A stretch of DNA of 64,000 bases from Paramacrobiotus metropolitanus (Eukaryota > Tardigrada > Eutardigrada > Parachela > Macrobiotidae). The position numbers were made by a program, and so were the translations under genes. The stretch covers positions 186,001-250,000 of the forward strand of contig NW_026570374.1 of NCBI RefSeq assembly GCF_019649055.1. The letters run 5' to 3'. Below the pieces are notes generated by a model. The model made no database searches. It saw only the letters and a list, made by a program, of their open reading frames with translations, and was not told where the DNA came from. Positions 12,604-23,775 of the stretch are shown here, piece after piece; positions within the stretch are counted from its first letter, which is position 1; each line of letters opens with the position of its first letter.

Positions 12604-13821
12604 CTAGGGAAGCCCGGCCGGGGGCTGGTAGGCCCTGCCGGCGGTGTCGCTGGGCGGTTGGAGGTCCATGTTGAGGCCGACGCGGGAGGCGGGGGGCCGC
12701 GGCGCAGCGGCCGACAGGTGGCTGAGCACGTCCTGGCAGTCGCAGAGCCGGCGCTCCACCAGACTGCTCACCAGCCGCGCGAACAACTCGGGGTGCAGGT
12801 GGCGTTTCAGGGCGCGCAGCGTCTGCTTCCGGAACTGCCACTGCTGCAGGCAGCCCGTCTACAACATATCCATTCATTCATTATCTTGTCATATTCTCAT
12901 TTTAATTTTATATCGTTTTTATTGACGATGCTCTAATATTTTGTTTTCATCTTTTTTCAACACTTTTCAGTTGACGCTGTATACGCAGTATAGAGTCATT
13001 TTAAGACGCCTAAATCCGAATGTACATGAGCGATTCCCTTCAGGATAAATTATTTTCCCGCGGAAATCACTTTCCCGTCTAAAGAAATAAACATCTCACG
13101 AAAACCTCCAAACTAAACACTGCAAATGAAGGAACTTCAGCAACTTCCGGTCCTTACAGCAACTGCAACCGCTCGGTGCGGCAGTGTAATGCGAAATTTT
13201 TGAAAATCTCCATTCGGTTCCTTTTGGCTTTTTAGTTTTTCGCCATAGAAATCAATTTCTCTGCGCTATTATTAATAAAGTTAATAAAATTTTGTCTGCG
13301 TTAATTTGAAAAAATTAAAAATAAATGACAAGGAACAATAACAAGGTGTAAATGCGTCGTCTGAAAGCAGACTAACTAACACAGGCTTCCCGACGCGCAC
13401 ATAAATGATAAACTAAACTGCGGCGAGTGAATTAGTGAACGTTAATGTCGTTAATCTGAAATTGATTTTATTTAATTTGTAGCTGCTGCGGGAAAGGGTG
13501 CAAGGTATTCCGCAGACTCACCAGAACGGCGATGGCCTCGTCAACGCGTCCGGCGTGGAGGTGCTCGCGCGCGGTGCGCAGACCGTGCTGGAAGGCCTGC
13601 ACGTAGCCGCAGAAGACGGCGGCGGCGTTGCGCTGTCGCTCCCTGGCCAGCTCCTTCCAGGACTGGCCCGTGGTCTTCTTGGTGTTGTACTCGCGGTAGA
13701 CGTGGTAGCTGAGCGCCGTCAGCGTGGCGGCGCTGACGCTGTAGCGCAGCAGACTCCCGCTGCTCAGGCTGCTGCGACCCAGCTGCGACAGGCCCTCCTG
13801 CACCGCTTCCGCCACCGCCAT
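12604..13821 (-). CDS. TOMM20: TOM20-like mitochondrial import receptor
   Basis: Two minus-strand exons, 13821-13522 and 12858-12604, join in phase (CTG|GTGAGT donor, TTGTAG|ACG acceptor) to give 184 residues. Residues 24-42 form a hydrophobic N-terminal segment (LLRYSVSAATLTALSYHVY), as in the outer-membrane anchor of TOM20. A basic stretch with WKELARERQRN follows, matching the FKNRLRERRKK region of animal TOM20. Residues 88-133 align without gaps to the TOM20 receptor core, keeping L-x2-G, the LT pair and HPELF-x2-L. TOM20 binds mitochondrial presequences for the TOM complex. Overall identity is low: the central QP pair is replaced and the acidic C-terminus is absent, with a Pro-rich tail instead. 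Family assignment is from pattern memory, so it is probable rather than certain. Confidence 0.65.
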
Positions 13822-14635
13822 CCTCTCTTCAGATCGCTTCCCTTATCACAATAAAAACGTCACAAATCTCCTCTCTTCCAATCACGCACTGGCAGGGCAA
13901 ACCAAATAAAAGAAATAAGACGGATAACAGGAATGCGAAGCTATGGCTCCATACAGGCTTCAGTCAGCTGATGGAGTTTCACGTTCAAACGCGTTTCAGC
14001 AGCATAGCACGCTTATGTGAGAATCCAAGGAAAATGTGCAACGAACTGGACAGTTTGTCGATTCCGGATGACGAAAATACTGATCGGATTGTGCGAAAGA
14101 CGTCAGTGCAATTGTTATGAATCACTTGGCGAGTCCGCGACGATTACTAATTCAGTGCGGCGTGCCTTCCAACTGATGCAACCCACAGACGGATTTTCAC
14201 TCTTTGAAAGCAAGAGAGACTTTTGACTAATGCTTATCAGGAGCAATTCGACCACTTACAAATACTTAATAACAATTGCTGCAGCTGCAATCAGATGGGC
14301 ACGTACGTCCAAGATCCTATCGGAGCAAAGAAGCTGGAAAAAATTCAGCTCGAGCGAAAGAAACGAAGGATTCTCCCCACTGCAACAACGGCTGCGATGA
14401 GAAAATCGTAGGCCACTGGTGTAACGAGCATACTTACAAAGGGGCCATCGCGCATTTCAAACGGACTCCTCGCACAAGGGAAAACTCTAAAGTTGTTCGA
14501 CTCGCTACGCCACTGCCGTAGGCGTTAGGGCCCATCAACGAATTAGGTAACGCGATAACGCTCCCAAAAAGGCCTTCGTACTTTGTACCGTGCGTGCGTA
14601 TGTCAATAGATTCATATATCCTTACGTCCTTATTT

Positions 14636-14925
14636 TTTGGAAATTATCTCCTAAATGAACATTGATTTTTTCAAGAAGTTATTAATTTCATAAAATACAG
14701 CATCACACAAACGTTCCTACCATTATCTTTAAAAAATCTTAAGTTTTGGAGAAAGTCTAAATAAAATTTTTAAAAGTTGTAGTACTTAAGGGTTTTTAGT
14801 ACTTAAAAGTTGTTAGTTTTGGAAATTATCTCCTAAATCAACATTGACCTTTTCAAAAAGTTATTATTTTTATAAAATTGAGCATCACACAAACGTTCCT
14901 ACCTTTATCTTTAAAAAAATTATCA
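14636..14925. repeat. imperfect direct repeat, two units 180 bases apart
   Basis: The block starting GTTTTGGAAATTATCTCC at about 14636-14745 recurs at about 14816-14925 with a few substitutions. Both copies contain GCATCACACAAACGTTCCTA. No coding potential is seen. Confidence 0.8.
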
Positions 14926-15129
14926 GTTTTAAAGCAGTTCTTAAAAAATTTTTAAATGTTGCAGTACAGTACTTAAAATGTTGTTAGTACTTAAAGGTAC
15001 TGTACTACTAATTAAATTACTTATTTTGGCAATGAATGAGTACTTTACAGTACTCAGTACGCAAGTTGTAGCAATTAAATGTAGTACTACTATCACTTCA
15101 TCGCCAGCGTATTAATACAATATTAAAAA

Positions 15130-15212
15130 GCTGTATTACAGTACTGTATACTGTACTGTATTACAGTTGTAGTACTGTACTGTACTGTACTGTACTGTAT
15201 TGTTGTAGTACT
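15130..15212. repeat. TACTG pentanucleotide microsatellite
   Basis: The stretch is built mainly of TACTG and its variants, with an uninterrupted run of several units near 15173-15200. Similar but scattered GTACTG/CAGTAC motifs recur at 24.8-25.5 kb. Confidence 0.85.
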
Positions 15213-15426
15213 GTTGTAGTCTGTTTCGCAGCTTAGCAACCTAAACTACAGATCTGTGTATGTTATTTAAATTGTCAATTCCATCAAAATTATAACTTTC
15301 TTAAATTTTTGAAACCTTTACCATGTTTTTAAAACATGTTCGAATACCTCAAAATAACTATTAATTTTTCCAAAGTCGGCTTCAAAGCTTTTACATTTCC
15401 AGAATTTCTAAATATTTCGACTCGGC

Positions 15427-15453
15427 CCCGCGCAGCGGGGCCGTTACCTCTAA
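15427..15453 (+). mobile_element. Helitron-like 3' end (hairpin plus CTAA)
   Basis: A GC-rich hairpin (CGGCCCCGCGCAGCGGGGCCG) is followed after a few bases by CTAA and then a T. Helitrons end in a short hairpin followed by CTRR and insert before T. No matching 5' end was found nearby, so this is an isolated terminus, possibly a remnant. Confidence 0.45.
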
Positions 15454-15926
15454 TTTTCTGAGCCTCCAGAGTTTCGAATTTTTAAAAATGTCTAGAAATG
15501 TCTGAGTACCTCAATATCTCGCGGTCTTAAGGGGTTTGGCCCGGTACATAGCACCAAATTTGTATGTATCCACGGCAACTTCCGCTGTCGCGCGCTCCCA
15601 AACCCTAATTCTCATAACGGTCCTCATACTCATAACCCTATTCCTAATTCAGAATTCATACTCAAAACGGCTTTCATAATCATAATCATACTTTGATCCT
15701 ACCGGTTATCATATTTTTGTTCATAATCATAACTCAAACCTTTACCGCTACTCATACCAGTGCGGTACTGCGCTTAATGTTATTAGTAAAAACATTATAT
15801 ATTGTTTATTAATCGTAAAAACCGTATTATTGACACTAAGTAGTAATAGCTGTTGCGCAAATTGTGCACCGTTCTTGAATTTTTTTAAAAATTTTTTTTG
15901 ATATCTGCTTTTGTCCTGGCTAGCAA
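15454..15926 (+). mobile_element. truncated copy of a TTAA-flanked element with its left flank
   Basis: This 473-base segment looks identical by eye to 18981-19453. It contains a left flank of 73 bases, the TTAA end at 15527-15530 with GGCCCGGTACATAGCACC, and the first 400 bases of the element, and then stops at GCTAGCAA. In both places it begins directly after a hairpin-CTAA terminus. Confidence 0.8.
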
Positions 15927-16016
15927 TTGTATGTATCCACGGCAACTTTTAGCCTCCAGAGTTTTGAAATTTTAAAAATGTCTAGAAATGTCGGAGTACC
16001 TCAGTATCTCGCGGTC

Positions 16017-17113
16017 TTAAGGGATTTGGCCCGGTACATACTACATAGCACCAAATTTGTATATACTATATATCCACGACAACTTGCGCTGTCGCGCGCT
16101 CCTTAACCCTAATCCTCATAACGGTCCTCGTACTCATAACCCTATTTCTAATTCAGAATCCCTACTCAAAAATGCTTTCATAATCATAATTATACTTTGA
16201 TCCTACTGGTTATCATATTTTTGTTCATATTCATAACTCAAACCTTTACCGCTACTCATACCAGTGCGCTACTGCGCTTAATGTTATTAGTAAAAGCATT
16301 ATAGTATTTATTAATCGTAAAACCGTAATATTGACACTAAGTTTTAATAGCTGTTGCGCAAATTGTGCACCGTTCTTGAATTTTAAAAAAAATTTTTTTG
16401 ATATCTGCTTTTGTCCTGGGTAGCAAACTGCGTTATTACTGTTCCTGTGTTCCATTGCTTTACAGTGTGCACGATGCTTTTGTCGAAATTTAGTTTTGTG
16501 GAAATGAATAGTTAACGGCCCATTCACTTTTGTTTGGTGGAAGCTACGTAATAAGCCCATTAACATTTCAGGTTTTTTTCATTAACACTAGTTTAAAAAT
16601 GGACGAAAGTGGACAACGGTAGATTTTCTAGCTCAGTTTTTATATGCAGATTAAATTACTTAGCTTTCGTTACTCAGTTCAAGTTTACTGAAGCCATTTT
16701 GTAATGAAGCCATTTTCTAATAAATATTTTTCGCTACTAATTCAGATGAAATAATTTTTACGAGTGGACGAAAGCGGGCGGTTGAGTAGACTTACATGAA
16801 CACATGGTTGTAATTGAATATTACATTTTTGACACACCAGCATGAGTAATGGTTAAGATATGAGCAATAATTATAAATAAATTAATATGATCACCGGTAG
16901 GACCAAAGTATGATTATGATTATAAGGGCCGTTATGAGTATGAATTCGGAATTAGAAGTAGGATTATGAGTATGAGTATGAGAGCCGTTATGAATATTAG
17001 GTACATACCTAGCCTGGCTAGCCATGCAAAAAAAGTGTTTAGGATTGCGCGACAGCGGAAGTTCCCGTGTATTTACCCGAATTTGGTACTATGTACCGGG
17101 CCAAATCCCTTAA
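16017..17113 (+). mobile_element. TTAA-flanked non-autonomous element, copy B
   Basis: TTAA occurs at both edges (16017-16020 and 17110-17113). The ends read TTAAGGGATTTGGCCCGGTACAT and its inverted complement. Inner inverted segments follow, including ACTT-CGCTGTCGCGC against GCGCGACAGCGGAAGT and the CATAACGGTCCTC/GAGAGCCGTTATG pair. No transposase is encoded. Total length is 1097 bases, the same as copy C. The TTAA target suggests a piggyBac-type mobiliser, which is an inference. Confidence 0.75.
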
Positions 17114-17219
17114 TTGTCTAATAATTTATATGTAATTTATAAGTATTACTAAGTATTTATATGTAGTAATTCTAATATTATTCTAGTATTTCTAAGTATT
17201 TATATGTAATTTCTAAGTA

Positions 17220-18980
17220 TCTAAAAGCCGGCCCGCGGCCCGTTTACCGTATTCACTCACATGGCGGCTCTGTGATACTGGTGGTAGCTTGGGCATTCAC
17301 TAACCTCGAAATCTAATAAACATGTATTTATTTTATTTTAATAAATACTGAAGAGCTTGACTGATGGCTGAAAAAATCTTATAATTAGTATCTAAAGATG
17401 CAGCCTGCGAGTACACCTTGGGCGACCGTTAACTGCTCCCCGCAAGTTTCCATAAATTCTGCGCTGAAAAAATGGTATTTTATGGGCATCGTGTACAGAT
17501 ACAGGTCGATCGCGCCAAGTGTTTGCAGTTTTTTCAAAAAAATTATAAAATGTCAGCCGTCAACAAATAAATAATTATTTCATTTTAACATGGTTGCAGC
17601 ATGTGTCTAACATGTTTTGCACTTGAATCGCCCTGTTGAGAACGTGTTTCGAATCCCAGTGATATCGAAATTGTTTCCGACCGTCTTGCAAATGGGGCTT
17701 GACCCATCGGCCGTGGTTGCAGTCTTCCGACTTTAAATTTGTTTAGAGCTTTCGTTGACGTCTTATCGCTACAGTGATAAGTTTGGGCTGTTGCCCAGTC
17801 AATACTCTTGCGAAACATGCCTGCCATGAACCGAGTTTCACCAAACCCGCCTGACTTTTGCAGAGTCAGTTCGGGCACCGTTAAAAGGGTGGGCAACCCC
17901 ACTTCCGCCGTCTCAGTGCAGCCATGGAGTGTCTCAAATGTGCATTCTTGACAAAATCACGTTGAGAAAGTGTTCACTGTCCGCTTAAAACTTTTCATCA
18001 AAACAAAAGGCTCGAGACGTTCCAATCCGCTCACTTTCTCCAGCAGTCATGACTTTTTTTAGTCATCGCTTCATTAATTTTTTTCTCCATTCGTCCAGGA
18101 CTTATATCTCCTTTCCTGTGTTGTAGATATTTGTCGATACCCCAAAATTAACTCAGGTAGTCCATGTCTAATTCATGGAAATTATTAGTTTGAGATTCCC
18201 CGCTCCTTGCGCTAGGCAACCACATTTCTCGGTAGGTGCTTTCTACCATACAAGTTTATGGGAGATGCCCTTTGCTTCGAGATCCCTCGACCACTGATCA
18301 CGCAAGATTTTGCTAATAACGCGTAACGAACATCTTAGGGGCTGTACAATAACTTCCAGAAAACTCCAGGCAGCAATCTTAACGCTGAGATTTTCCCAAG
18401 GGTAGTTACAACCATAAAAAAACTGACGCTGCCCCTTCCCCAAAAACACCGCTCGGCTGCATACTAGCACATTAAAAGATATTAGTTTTGATGGTGCTGG
18501 ATTCGCAAAAAAAAATTTTATTAGAAATATGCCGAAAAAGCAATAAAACGACTTACAGAAATATTTTTAATTTATTTTTTGCAACTGCCCACACTTGGTG
18601 TGATCGACCTGTATATGACCCCACTCAATCCATTTATCACCGTAAAAATATTATCTGTGGAACCAAAAAATTCAAGTTTTCAGTTCGTTAGATCTGTAAT
18701 ATAAGGTTACATTAAAAACGCGATAAAGAACCATGAAAAAAGGAAAACTTACGGGGGCTTTCACAGTTTTCAGAAAATGGTCGAATTTAACCGGAAAGCT
18801 TGAAAAAATTCCGCATTTCTTCATGTTTAAAATGTTTTCCCAGCTGGCCTCGCTGGGTTTCATATTTGAAATATTCCTCAAAATTTTTTTTATAGCTATA
18901 CGAAGTATATTTTGTATTTCTTTCATACTTCCATACCTCAAACACAACTGGTCGCGCGCTAGCGCGACCGATACCTCTAA
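17220..18980 (+). mobile_element. Helitron-like element, copy 1 (1.76 kb)
   Basis: The element begins A|TCTAAAAGCCGGCCCGCGG and ends with the hairpin GGTCGCGCGCTAGCGCGACC, then GATACCTCTAA followed by T. A 5' TC after A, a 3' hairpin, a CTRR end and an A/T insertion site are Helitron hallmarks. No Rep/helicase reading frame is visible, so it is non-autonomous. Its two ends match the shorter copy at 22270-22919, and the middle (about 17501-18612) is missing there. Confidence 0.65.
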
Positions 18981-19053
18981 TTTTCTGAGCCTCCAGAGTT
19001 TCGAATTTTTAAAAATGTCTAGAAATGTCTGAGTACCTCAATATCTCGCGGTC

Positions 19054-20150
19054 TTAAGGGGTTTGGCCCGGTACATAGCACCAAATTTGTATGTATCCAC
19101 GGCAACTTCCGCTGTCGCGCGCTCCCAAACCCTAATTCTCATAACGGTCCTCATACTCATAACCCTATTCCTAATTCAGAATTCATACTCAAAACGGCTT
19201 TCATAATCATAATCATACTTTGATCCTACCGGTTATCATATTTTTGTTCATAATCATAACTCAAACCTTTACCGCTACTCATACCAGTGCGGTACTGCGC
19301 TTAATGTTATTAGTAAAAACATTATATATTGTTTATTAATCGTAAAAACCGTATTATTGACACTAAGTAGTAATAGCTGTTGCGCAAATTGTGCACCGTT
19401 CTTGAATTTTTTTAAAAATTTTTTTTGATATCTGCTTTTGTCCTGGCTAGCAACGATTAAACTCTGTTATTACTCTTCCTGTGTTCTATTGCTGTACAGT
19501 GTACACGATGCTTTTGTCGAAATTTAGTTTTGTGGAAATGAAAAGTTAACAGCCCGTTCACTTTTTGTTTGGTGGAAGCTACGTAGTAAGCCCATTAACA
19601 TTTCAGGTTTTTTTATCATTAGCACTAGTTTAAAAAATGGACGAAAGTGGACAATGGTAGATTTTCTTGCTCAGTTTTTATATGCAGATTAAACTACTTA
19701 GCTTTCGTTACTCAGTTCAAGTTTGCTGAAGTCATTTTGTAATGAAGCCATTTTCTAATAAATATTTTTTCGCTACTAATTAAGATGAAATAATTTTTAC
19801 GAGTGGATGAAAGCGGACGGTTGAGTAGACTTACATGAACACATAGTTGTAATTGCATATTACATTTTGACACACCAGCATGAGTAATGGTTAAGATATG
19901 AGCTATAATTATGAATAAATTAATCTGATGACCGGTAGGACCAAAGTATGATTATGATTATGTGGGCCGTTATGAGTATGGATTCGGAATTAAAGGAGTA
20001 GGGTTATGACTTATGAGTATGAGTATGAGAGCCGTTATGAATATTAGGTACATACCTAGCCATGCAAAAAAGTGTATAGGATTGCGCGACAGCGAAAGTT
20101 CCCGTGTATGTACCCGAATTTGGTACTATGTGCCGGGCCAAATCCCTTAA
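19054..20150 (+). mobile_element. TTAA-flanked non-autonomous element, copy C
   Basis: TTAA is at both edges (19054-19057 and 20147-20150). Terminal and subterminal inverted repeats are as in copy B, and the length is the same (1097 bases). The sequence outside both TTAA sites (CTCGCGGTC on the left, TTGTCTAAT on the right) is also shared with copy B, so the two copies lie in a larger duplicated unit. They need not be independent insertions. Confidence 0.8.
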
Positions 20151-20180
20151 TTGTCTAATTTATATGTAATTTCTAAATAT

Positions 20181-22262
20181 TAGGCCTCGTCCCCAATCTG
20201 TAACGAATCTAGCTACGGTACAGGACACCACCGTCCCATAATAGGAGATACGCGATACGGTATGTCGGTTCTCGCTTCGCGTATCTGGTTATCAGTGCAA
20301 AGATTCGGGACGGGGGTATGCTGCGTATCCGAAGGCGTCCCGTTTCCACAACTCTCGGATACGGTATCCTGCGAACCGCATCTCAGAACCCGTACCAACC
20401 CCGCGTCTCACATCAACCAAAAATTTTACGCGCGCTTTTTACGCATACCCTGAAATACAAAGGCGATTCCAAAAGTTTCTTTCCCTATTTTTTATCTACC
20501 CCCACAAACTCACTTAGCCCTTTTCACCCATATTTTTACTAATGCCAGTTACTAACTGATTATTAAAAAATTTAAACTTGGTCCTGTTCAAAGAGGAAGG
20601 GGAAAATTCGCCAAAAAGACTTTCAGCGGTGTCTGGCAGCCTATCTTCCGGGTTCCTCGCAAGATTGTAACATTTTTAGCATTTTCCCCGTTCGAACTTC
20701 AAGAAGCACAAAACGGTTTTATGTTCAGAAGTCTTCCCTTTTACAGTGCAAATTAAGATCAAAAAGATTCGCCCCTTTCTGCTTTTAGAAGGAAATCGGA
20801 AGTGTTAGTGACCAGTTGTCAAAACATGAGGCTTGCCAGTTTCCAGACGGCAAAAATATTAATAAACCCGGAAAACAATTTGTTGCAAACAGGTTAGCGA
20901 TAAACTGAATCATAGCCAGTCTGTGCTGAGGTGGGTCAAGGATACAGTTTTTATTGTGGAAAAGAATTGGAAGTTTGGAATAGCAGGAAAGCGGAAAACC
21001 AAAAAAAACGGATGTCTGTAAAAACAATTTTATTATTTTAATTTGTGAAAGTTTGGAAATGATTCATGATCATGAAAATAACAAGTACATAGTAAGCCTT
21101 GACTATTATAAATTTTATTCAAAACCATCGAGAAGGAGAGAAGTGACAACATTACAGCTGAAATTTTGGAAGGATAGTGGTTAGGCTGCCAGAAGTACCA
21201 CCGGCTAAATGATTTTTAACCTGGGCAGTTCTTCATCGACAGTTAAAAATTTTCTTTTCTTCGATAACTCAGAGAACATGTTACGTAATAAAAAATATAT
21301 CGTTTGCATATCACTTGAAATGGCACGCAGGCAAAATAGGGAAAGAAACTTTTGAAATGGCCTTTGTACAAAGAAAAACGATACGGTACGCGAAGCCACC
21401 TCCAGAGGTGGCTTTCCCTGGTATCTTTTTGTTGATGAGCAAGCATTTTTTAGTATTGCCATTGTGTGACGATTTCTTTTCGTGAGTTATTTAAATTTTA
21501 TGAAATTTCTAATTATTTTAAAACCCAACTGAATGCACAAAAAATTGAAACAGGAAATGTGACCAGCTCAAAACAATAAAAATAATACCATATAACTACA
21601 ATTAAGTACTACAACATCATGCGGCTACAGAGAAGTGGAATGGTTTCGAAAAACAACGGTTTCGAAAAACCATTATTCAGACCGAGTGTGTTTTCGAATA
21701 CGAAATTAGTTTCTATTCTTTACCACATTGAATACTGAATAGGAGCGCTCGGAAAATGAAGATCTAAATTTGCAAATTTTGATCCGTATGTACTACGTAC
21801 TTATGTAGCTGCTCTAACGCTATTACTATACTGCAGCATGCTGGCCAAAATAAATAATTGCGCGGGTGGTGCGACTGATCTGACTCATCACCAGCTAAAA
21901 AGTAAGAACAATGATGCCAAAAACTTTCAATCCAGGGAACAACATTTTGCAATTCAGACTAGGAACTAACTAGAATGAGGGCATAAAAGCAGCACAAGAA
22001 TTCTTCCAACAACCCACGAGAGCACAAAAAAACTGGTAAACAAAGCGATATGTGATCGACGCGATGGGACGCAAATACAGCGATACGGAGCCAAAGCTGA
22101 AGGTTCGATACAGGAAACGGAGAGCGAGCCCAGTTTCGATATGCGTAGCCTGTGCTGCATCTTGGTGGTGCGCACCAAATAGTGTCCCATTTTTGTACTG
22201 TAGCGAAACTAGATACGGTGCTGTATTGCAACGAGATACGCTTTAGAAAAGGGACGAAGCCT
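20181..22262. mobile_element. putative DNA transposon with short terminal inverted repeats
   Basis: The left end AGGCCTCGTCCC and the right end GGGACGAAGCCT are inverted with one mismatch, and TAAATAT flanks both sides as a possible 7-base target duplication. Inside, 20460-20491 and 21333-21365 form another inverted pair, and 21393-21412 is a perfect small hairpin. Short minus-strand frames (for example 21027-20785) show no family that I recognise. It is likely non-autonomous or decayed. Confidence 0.45.
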
Positions 22263-22269
22263 TTAAATA

Positions 22270-22919
22270 TCTAAAAGCCGGCCCGCGGCCCGTTTACCGT
22301 ATTCAATCACATGGCGGCTCTGTGGTACTGGTGGTAGCTTGGGCATTCACTAACCTCGAAATCTAATAAACATAGATTAATTTTATTTTAATAAATACTA
22401 GAGAGCTTGACTGATGGCTGACAAAATCTTACAATTAGTATCTACAGATGCAGCCTGCAAGGACACCTTGGGCGACCGTTAACTGTTCCCCGCAAGTTTC
22501 CATTAATTCTGCGCTAAAAAAATGGTATTTTATGGGCATCGTGTGCAGATATATAACCCCACTCAATCCATTTTATCATCGTTAAAATATTTTCTGTGGT
22601 ACCAAAAAGTTCAAGTCTTCAGTTCGTTAGATCGGTGATATAAAGTTACATTAAAAACGCGATAAAGAACCATGAAAAAAGAAAAACTTACGGGGGCTTT
22701 CACGGTTTTCAGAAAATGGTCGAATTTAACCGGAAAGCTTGAAAAAATTCCGCATTTTCAAATGTTTAAAATATTTTCGTAGCTGGCCTCGCTGGGTTTT
22801 ATATTTGAAATATTTCTCAAAATCTTTTTTATTGCTTTACGAAGTATATTTTGTATTTCTTTCATTCTTCCATACCTCAAACACAACTGGTCGCGCGCTA
22901 GCGCGACCGATACTTGTAA
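22270..22919 (+). mobile_element. Helitron-like element, copy 2 (internally deleted)
   Basis: The 5' part matches 17220-17500 and the 3' part matches 18613-18980, including the identical hairpin GGTCGCGCGCTAGCGCGACC. The terminal CTAA reads GTAA here. About 1.1 kb of the middle is absent relative to copy 1. It sits directly after the element ending at 22262. Confidence 0.65.
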
Positions 22920-23478
22920 GTACTTATTTTTCCCGACTAGTTCCTAAATTCCTATTGATTTTCCTCGAGAATATTGTAGTAATCTCCCATGCGTGCACTA
23001 GCACCACGTAGGCGTTTTTTATTTTCCCTATACTAATTTTCATCCGGCAGTAGCCGCTCCCATAATAAACTTGCGCTGGTAAAATTTGCAAGTAATCTAT
23101 TTTCTCTGCATGTTTAAAACAGCGTTCACAAAATAAATAATGCTAATTTCCCAACATTTTATTCCCGTTCAAAAACAACGACCGTAAGGCGCACAGCCAA
23201 AATGGTGCTCAACTAAAACCGCGTAATTTGATCAAAAACGTGCTTACTTTACCGGAACAGCGTGGGAAATGTGAAGAATATGGAAAAAATGGACGCCAGT
23301 AAAAAACTCAAAAAAACCATTTTGTCGACTAACACAATATCGCGCGGTAAAACTGAAGAATAACGCCGCTTGTGCAGCCAGTTGGGCGACACTGTAAACC
23401 AAAACGCCAACGCTGAAAGCGTGAAAATGGTGAAAAAATCATCGTTCTGCCGGCGACGAAGGGGGACGCCGGTCCCTT
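22920..23478 (-). other. probable BLCAP 3' UTR and flank
   Basis: This stretch lies downstream of the minus-strand BLCAP stop codon. TTTATT on the plus strand at 23158-23163 is a minus-strand AATAAA and a plausible polyadenylation signal about 315 bases past the stop. No other gene is seen. Confidence 0.5.
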
Positions 23479-23775
23479 TCAGAGCTGCATGGCGAGGGGG
23501 AGGGTGTGGGGGTGGTTGGGGTGCGCGGGGCGGCAGGTGGTTTGGTCGTCCTGGTCGTCGGCGATCCAGAAGATGCAGTGGCCCAGGCCGCTCCAGCAGA
23601 CGAGCAGGCAGGTGAGGAGAAAGACGGCGGTGCAGAGGATGCAGGGCTTGCGCTTGAGGATGAAGCCCAGGACGTACAGCGAGAAGAAGGCCGTGTACTG
23701 CACCTGCGCCAGCAGGTACGGCAGCGCCGGCTTGGGCACCAGCAGCAGCGGCAGCAGCCACTGCAGGCAGTACAT
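23479..23775 (-). CDS. BLCAP: BLCAP (bladder cancer-associated protein) homologue
   Basis: A single uninterrupted frame of 98 codons starts with MYCLQWLLPLLLVPKP, which is almost the vertebrate BLCAP N-terminus (MYCLQWLLPVLLIPKP). ERKPC/KRKPCILC and the following hydrophobic stretch with CWSGLGHC also match. BLCAP is a small protein (87 residues in human) with two transmembrane segments. It has been linked to growth control and apoptosis, but its molecular role is poorly defined. Here the hydrophobic segments are about residues 18-39 and 44-70, and the tail is His/Pro/Asp-rich and diverges. The coding region lacks introns, as in vertebrates. The strongly GC-rich codon use fits the other genes of the window. 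Confidence 0.93.
   Translation of the reverse strand: MYCLQWLLPLLLVPKPALPYLLAQVQYTAFFSLYVLGFILKRKPCILCTAVFLLTCLLVCWSGLGHCIFWIADDQDDQTTCRPAHPNHPHTLPLAMQL

Larger units (their letters stand above)
13822..15426. other. non-coding, AT-rich, with local repeats
   Basis: No gene is supported. The stretch leads into the mobile-element nest and contains a direct repeat (14636-14925) and a TACTG-rich microsatellite (about 15130-15210), listed separately. Confidence 0.5.

Noticed and set aside
17625-17660. tRNA-like B-box phrase GTTTCGAATCCC
   Set aside because: No cloverleaf with matching acceptor stem or A box could be formed around it on the plus strand; a chance match inside the Helitron-like element is more likely.
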